Source: Penaeus vannamei (lineage: Eukaryota; Arthropoda; Malacostraca; Decapoda; Penaeidae). From it: 10,000 nucleotides of DNA. The stretch spans positions 37,988,447-37,998,446 of the forward strand of contig NC_091550.1 in assembly GCF_042767895.1 (NCBI RefSeq), in the 5' to 3' direction. Position 1 is the first letter of the stretch; every line of letters starts with the position of its first letter. The notes under the pieces were generated by a model. That model saw only the letters and a program-made list of their open reading frames with translations, made no database searches and was not told the origin of the DNA. Below, in pieces: positions 7,313-10,000 of this stretch. Made by a program: the position numbers and the translations under genes.

Positions 7313-7329
7313 ACTATATATATGAATCA

Positions 7330-8130
7330 GGTATATAGCATCAACGATAATGATTATGGTTGTGACACAGGAGATGATAAGATAATTTCTAATGTTGTTG
7401 AAACATATAATGATAAAGATGATAATAATGATAACAATAATGATGATAATAACGATAATAATGATGGTAATAATTATAATAATGATGATAATGATACTGA
7501 TAATGACAGTAATTATGATAGTAATGATGATGATGATAATGATAATAGTAATAACAGTAATGATGATAATTACAATGTTAACAAAAATAGTAATGATGGT
7601 AATAGAAACTATACTAATATCAATTATGATAAAAATGATGAAGATGATGGTGATGATGATAATAATAATAATCATAATAATACTGATAATGATAATGCCA
7701 ATAATGATAATGAGATATCAATGACGATGATATTAATAATGCTAATGATAATAGCAGTAATGATGAAGATCATAATAATGTTAATGATAATGCAAATAAT
7801 AACAGTAATATTGATGATGATGATGATCATGGTAATGAAATGATAACAGTAATGATGATGACAACCATAATGATAAAGATAGTAGCTATAACAATAACAA
7901 CAATAATGATAGTATCATTAGAAAAATTAAAGTGATTCTGATAAAAATAACAATAATGATAATAAGATGATACTGATAATGATACTGATGTAATGACAAC
8001 ATAATAACTATAATGATGATGCTGATAATAACAACAAAATAATAACAATGATAATGATAATAACAATAGTAATGATAATGCTGATAATCACAATAATAAT
8101 AATAATAACATTAATAATAATAATAATTGT
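7330..8130. repeat. AAT/GAT trinucleotide field, about 800 bp
   Basis: GAT, AAT, AAC and AGT words dominate with few interruptions, ending in a near-pure AAT run at about 8093-8127. The three-base period holds frames open: an Asp/Asn-rich one on + (7322-7843) and Ile-rich ones in other frames. Amino-acid content simply follows the repeat frame, there is no signal peptide or non-repetitive domain, and codons are confined to the repeat words. A real Asp/Asn-rich protein is therefore unlikely. Confidence 0.92.
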
Positions 8131-8960
<830 letters not shown>

Positions 8961-9115
8961 TGGTGGGATTAACTTGTCCCTTCTGCGCATGTGCAGGATT
9001 AAGAAATGAGCTTAAAATTAAGGCCTGGTCCAGAGGTGCATTAAAAATTGATCCTTGACGCTGCCAACGCGCATGCGCTCAAGAAGTCTGGATTAAACTT
9101 TAATACTGGATTAAC
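8961..9115. other. GGATTAA / GCGCATGCGC motif cluster
   Basis: GGATTAA occurs four times on the + strand: 8966-8972, 8996-9002, 9090-9096 and 9108-9114. Two GC-rich palindromes lie between them: CTGCGCATGTGCAG (8983-8996, imperfect) and GCGCATGCGC (9069-9078, perfect), with AGGCCTGGTCCAGAG at 9021-9035. GGATTA is the core site of Otx/Bicoid-type K50 homeodomains, and GCGCATGCGC fits the NRF-1 consensus. The same mix of GGATTAA and CGCATGCGC also occurs, as far as I recall, in MITE-like repeats of aquatic animals. A transposon fragment is at least as likely as an enhancer. Confidence 0.4.
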
Positions 9116-9174
9116 TTTTATGACACGTACAGAAGACGCCTTAGTTAGGACGGGGAGGTAGTGAAGGAATGGAC

Positions 9175-9246
9175 TTCTCTCTCTCTCTGTCTATATATAT
9201 GTATATGTATATACACACACACATGCACACATACATACACACACAT

Positions 9247-9281
<35 letters not shown>

Positions 9282-9292
9282 CACACACACAC
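9175..9292. repeat. Compound (CT)n-(TA)n-(CA)n microsatellite
   Basis: CT units (9175-9188) pass through CTATATATATGTATATG into CA-rich DNA with CATACATA interruptions, then two clean CA runs ending at 9292, broken only by one AA. It has the same CT/TA/CA components as the arrays at 2286 and 7213. Confidence 0.95.
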
Positions 9293-9895
9293 TGAAAGGA
9301 TTGGGCCAGAGGGGAAGTGGCAGTGAATATCGGCCGTCAGGGAGACAACAGGAGGGGAAGGAGGGAGACAACGGTCAAAAATGACTAAGAAATAACTGTG
9401 AATTTCTCTCTGAACAGAAGCTGTGCTCTTACCGAATTAAAAGCACGCTTGTACCCTACCGTTTTCGGGGATAATCCTCTTGGTTTTAAAAGGTAAAAAC
9501 GCTTACTACACTCCCGTTAGCACATGTGGTAAGAACAATGGAATATGGCAGCTCTTTTCGGAACATCTTGGGGAGAAATTTGTTGAAAGTTAAAAGGTGA
9601 TGAAAAGGACATTTTAATTTGTACATTTACTGTTGATTAAATAAATAATTAATAGAATAATCAGTTAAAAATGAAATTGCTGACAGTATATAAACTATGG
9701 GATGATGTTTTAGTCTGAATAAGTTAAGAGTCGGAAGTGACATATCTGTCTAATGAACACGTCTATTAATCATTTCGATAACAGGAAATTGACCCATTAG
9801 CTCTCACTCTCAGTTTCTTTACGTGAAATGCTTGAAATTCTGCAACCTCTGGTTTTGCAAGCATTGTAACGCTTCCTCTTATACCACAAGATGCG
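9293..9895. other. Unique sequence, no gene recognised
   Basis: About 600 bp of ordinary AT-leaning DNA beginning CTGAAAGGATTGGGCC. There is no frame of credible length without repeat bias, no RNA gene and no inverted repeat that I can support. AAATAAATAATTAATAG near 9640 is AT-rich low complexity only. Confidence 0.5.
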
Positions 9896-10000
9896 TATGC
9901 ACACATTGTTGCATACATACATACACATTACACATAAACTGCACCTACACACGACTACGTTAACACACACACACATACACACTCATACACCTACACGTCC
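9896..10000. repeat. Degenerate CA/CATA-rich tract at window end
   Basis: ACACATTG, CATACATACATACACA, ACACACACACACATACACAC and CACCTACACG words. This is an interrupted CA/CATA repeat running off the right edge. The Cys/Val/Met minus-strand frame over it is repeat read-through. Confidence 0.7.

Noticed and set aside
7322..7843. 173-codon Asp/Asn-rich open frame resembling an acidic secreted or biomineral protein
   Set aside because: Every codon derives from GAT/AAT/AAC/AGT repeat words. There is no signal peptide or non-repetitive domain, and other frames over the same DNA stay open as Ile-rich strings.

Overview
The window looks like non-coding, repeat-dominated animal DNA. The best guess is a decapod crustacean, plausibly a penaeid shrimp. 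This is inferred from the very high density of long, clean dinucleotide arrays (CT, CA/TG, TA), the long ATT/AAT/GAT trinucleotide fields, poly-pyrimidine minisatellite and a decayed non-LTR retrotransposon. No host gene, rRNA or convincing tRNA was found. Nearly all open frames of 60-175 codons are read-through of simple repeats (Leu/Ser from CT, Tyr/Ile from TA, Cys/Val or Thr/His from TG/CA, Asp/Asn or Ile from GAT/AAT). There is no operon-like organisation and no bacterial ribosome-binding site.

Layout. 1-355: poly-pyrimidine minisatellite with a 141-bp period and an internal length variant. 356-522: short unique island. 523-910: CT, CTGT and TCCC arrays. 911-1100: unique. 1100-1345: GAT/ATG trinucleotide field. 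1405-1600: C-rich tract. 1601-1722: unique island. 1723-1950: G-rich tract with a 70-bp internal duplication. 1985-2165: T/C-rich tract. 2286-2681: compound CA-TA-TG-ATGT-TA-CA microsatellite. 2682-4020: mostly unique, with a small inverted-repeat element at 3112-3240. 4034-4124: CCCGCCC-bearing tandem repeat. 4227-4400: A-rich tract.

The only gene-like content is at about 4399-5737, on the + strand. It is the corpse of a two-ORF non-LTR (LINE) retrotransposon with an APE-type endonuclease. The C-terminal part of ORF1 ends at 4695. ORF2 begins at ATG 4643, overlapping ORF1. The endonuclease runs to about 5300, then joins directly to the post-reverse-transcriptase C-terminal region, which ends with a stop at 5697-5699. 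The whole reverse-transcriptase core and the GDFN block of the endonuclease are missing, and several stops and frameshifts are present, so the copy is dead. A short direct repeat (5719-5737) may be its 3' tail.

5838-5960: CT/poly-C tract. 5961-6540: unique. 6541-6860: ATT field. 6861-7097: unique. 7213-7312: CA array. 7330-8130: AAT/GAT field, in the opposite sense to the ATT field. 8245-8504: TA array of about 260 bp. 8511-8960: unique. 8961-9115: compact cluster of four GGATTAA motifs and two GCGCATGCGC-like palindromes, possibly a MITE remnant or a regulatory cluster. 9175-9292: CT-TA-CA compound array. 9293-10000: unique sequence grading into CA-rich DNA.

I see no complete new system. 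The most informative items are the internally deleted retroelement, the GGATTAA/GCGCATGCGC cluster, the inverted-repeat element at 3112-3240 and the facing C-rich and G-rich tracts at 1405-1950.
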